Below, one piece after another: positions 62,239-64,000 of a stretch of DNA of 64,000 bases; position 1 is the stretch's first letter, and the number at the start of each line of letters is the position of its first letter. The DNA comes from Chromobacterium alkanivorans (GTDB lineage Bacteria > Pseudomonadota > Gammaproteobacteria > Burkholderiales > Chromobacteriaceae). Below the pieces are notes generated by a model. The model was not told where the DNA came from. It ran no database searches and saw only the letters and a program-made list of their open reading frames with translations. The stretch spans positions 186,001 through 250,000 of the forward strand of contig NZ_JAFHKL010000009.1 of NCBI RefSeq assembly GCF_016937655.1, written 5' to 3'. Both the position numbers and the translations under genes were made by a program.

Positions 62239-64000
62239 ACGCTTTCACTCGACTGCTGGCCGACATCGGCCGCCACAAGATCGCCGCCCCGCTGTTTTTG
62301 CTGGCCATACTGGCCATGGTGATGCTGCCGCTGCCGCCGATAGCGCTGGACGTGCTGTTCACCTTCAACATCGTGCTGGCCATCATCGTCATCCTGGTCA
62401 GCGTCTCCGCCAAGCGGCCGCTGGATTTCTCCGCCTTCCCCACCATCATCCTGGCCACCACCCTGCTCAGGCTGTCGCTGAACGTGGCCTCCACCCGGGT
62501 GGTGCTGCTGCACGGCCATGAGGGCACCCACGCCGCCGGCCGGGTGATCGAGGCCTTCGGCCAGGTGGTGATAGGCGGCAACTTCGTCGTCGGCATGGTG
62601 GTGTTCGTCATCCTGATGATCATCAACTTCATGGTGGTGACCAAGGGCGCGGAACGGATCTCGGAAGTGTCCGCCCGCTTCACCCTGGACGCGCTGCCCG
62701 GCAAGCAGATGGCCATCGACGCCGACCTCAACGCCGGCCTGATCAACCAAGAGCAGGCGCAGCAACGCCGCCGCGACATCGCCACCGAGGCCGATTTCTA
62801 CGGCGCGATGGACGGCGCCTCCAAATTCGTGCGCGGCGACGCCATCGCCGGCATCCTGATCCTGATCATCAATCTGTTCGGCGGCGTGGCCATCGGCGCG
62901 CTGATGCACGGCCTATCCGCCGGCGACGCCTTCCGCCAGTACGCGCTGATGACCATAGGCGACGGCCTGGTCGCTCAGATCCCGGCCCTGCTGCTGTCCG
63001 CCGCCGCCGCCATCATCGTCACCCGCATCAGCGACGACGACGACGGCGACATGCAGGAACAGGTGGGCAAGCAGATGCTGGCCTCCCCCACCGTGCTGAT
63101 GAGCGCGGCCGGCATGATGCTGGTGCTGGCCGCCATCCCCGGCATGCCCTGGCCCACCTTCCTCGGCTTCGCGCTGCTGCTGGGCTTCGTCGCCTGGCGC
63201 CTGCACCAGCGCCAGCGGGTGCTGCCCAACCAGCCGGACCCGGCGCTGGCCAAAAGCGCGCTGGCCGGCGACGCCGACATCGAACTGGAATGGAGCGCCC
63301 TGCCCTATGTCGACACCCTGGGCGTCAACCTGGGCTACAAGCTGGTGTCGCTGCTGGACAAGAGCCAGGGCGCGCCGCTGGCCAAGCGCGTACGCGGCGT
63401 GCGCCAGAGCCTGAGCGAGAGCCTGGGCGTGCTGATGCCGCCGGCCAACCTGCGCGACGACCTGCGCCTCAAACCCTCGCAATACGCCATCCTGCTCAGC
63501 GGCAACACCGTGGCCGAGGGCGAGGTCTACGCCGACCGGCTGATGGCGATCCCGTCGCCGGAGCTGTACGGCGAAGTGGACGGCATGCCCGGCGTGGACC
63601 CGGCCTACGCGATGCCGGTGACCTGGATCCTGCCCGACGACAAGAGCAAGGCGCTGGGCCTGGGCTACCAGGTGGTGGACTGCGCCAGCGTGGTGGCCAC
63701 CCATCTGAACAAGGTGATGCGCGAGCATCTGGCCGAGCTGTTCCGCCACGACGACGTGGCCGCCATCAACGAGCGGCTGTCGGCGCTGGCGCCCAAGCTG
63801 GCCTCCGCGCTGAACCAGGCGCTGCCGGCGCCGCTGCAGCTCAAGGCCTACCGCCAGCTGCTGACCGACAATGTGTCGCTGAAAGACATCGTTCCCATCG
63901 CCAACGCCCTGCTGGACGCCAGCGAAAGCAGCAAGGACCCCATCATGCTGGCGGCCGAAGTGCGCTGCGCGCTGAAGCGCCAGATCGTGCAGTCCATCCT
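62235..64000 (+). CDS. flhA: Flagellar export gate protein FlhA (lateral, cut by window end)
   Basis: 588 residues are visible of a FlhA/FHIPEP protein usually near 690: eight membrane helices, the conserved cytoplasmic FHIPEP loop (PLDFSAFPTIILATTLLRLS, MAIDADLNAGLINQEQAQQRR) and the start of the C-terminal docking domain (WSALPYVDTLGVNLGY). The ATG at 62235 overlaps the flhB stop. The C-terminus lies outside the window. Confidence 0.95.
   Translation, partial: MNAFTRLLADIGRHKIAAPLFLLAILAMVMLPLPPIALDVLFTFNIVLAIIVILVSVSAKRPLDFSAFPTIILATTLLRLSLNVASTRVVLLHGHEGTHAAGRVIEAFGQVVIGGNFVVGMVVFVILMIINFMVVTKGAERISEVSARFTLDALPGKQMAIDADLNAGLINQEQAQQRRRDIATEADFYGAMDGASKFVRGDAIAGILILIINLFGGVAIGALMHGLSAGDAFRQYALMTIGDGLVAQIPALLLSAAAAIIVTRISDDDDGDMQEQVGKQMLASPTVLMSAAGMMLVLAAIPGMPWPTFLGFALLLGFVAWRLHQRQRVLPNQPDPALAKSALAGDADIELEWSALPYVDTLGVNLGYKLVSLLDKSQGAPLAKRVRGVRQSLSESLGVLMPPANLRDDLRLKPSQYAILLSGNTVAEGEVYADRLMAIPSPELYGEVDGMPGVDPAYAMPVTWILPDDKSKALGLGYQVVDCASVVATHLNKVMREHLAELFRHDDVAAINERLSALAPKLASALNQALPAPLQLKAYRQLLTDNVSLKDIVPIANALLDASESSKDPIMLAAEVRCALKRQIVQSI

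Overview
This is GC-rich DNA from a betaproteobacterium, most likely Neisseriales close to Chromobacterium. The inference rests on core-gene style (rne/rluC, fur/bamE/dapB, prkA-yeaH-spoVR), two kinds of flagellar motor gene, and a repeat family resembling one I associate with that group. I could not run a database search, so the genus is an inference. REGION 1 (1-13.4 kb), housekeeping: the 5' part of rne diverges from rluC, followed by a HAD phosphatase, a Rieske protein, sppA, an orphan motD, a RutE-like nitroreductase, pyrD and a SlyB-like lipoprotein. A fur-aat-bpt operon diverges from bamE-dapB, and a haem-type ABC importer (hmuUV) follows. REGION 2 (13.4-23.6 kb): folE, the starvation-type operon prkA-yeaH-spoVR, a DUF2062-nudF-PilZ operon, an acyl-CoA dehydrogenase and one unknown gene. 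REGION 3 (23.7-43.1 kb), accessory: an AT-rich islet with a PLD-fold nuclease, a MocR regulator/MFS pair, a chemoreceptor, a LysR/MFS/SnoaL group, the fumarate-respiration operon dcuB-frdABCD diverging from a secreted protein with one CxxCH motif, a soluble double-PAS chemoreceptor, and several small genes. REGION 4 (43.1-64 kb): a nearly contiguous second (lateral, laf/Flag-2-like) flagellar locus. On the minus strand are flgM-flgN-flgJ, a Crp/Fnr-like regulator, fliD-fliS-fliT-fliK-fliL-fliA-motA-motB (the lafBC..EFSTU order) and fliE-F-G-H-I-J. On the plus strand are fliM-N-P-Q-R-flhB-flhA (flhA cut by the window end). No fliO and no lafK are present. No tRNA, rRNA, CRISPR array or transposase gene was seen. 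MAIN OBSERVATION: a family of 145-146 bp palindrome-ended elements occurs at 15753-15898, 41847-41992, 42585-42730 and, with different terminal arms, inside the start of fliP at 59147-59291; partial ends lie near 42044-42073 and 42728-42760. The cores align, while the terminal arms change in matched pairs, as expected if pairing of the ends is conserved. Two copies supply the stop codon of the neighbouring gene (yeaH and the VOC gene), and the fliP copy is translated as about 48 extra residues ahead of the FliP signal sequence.
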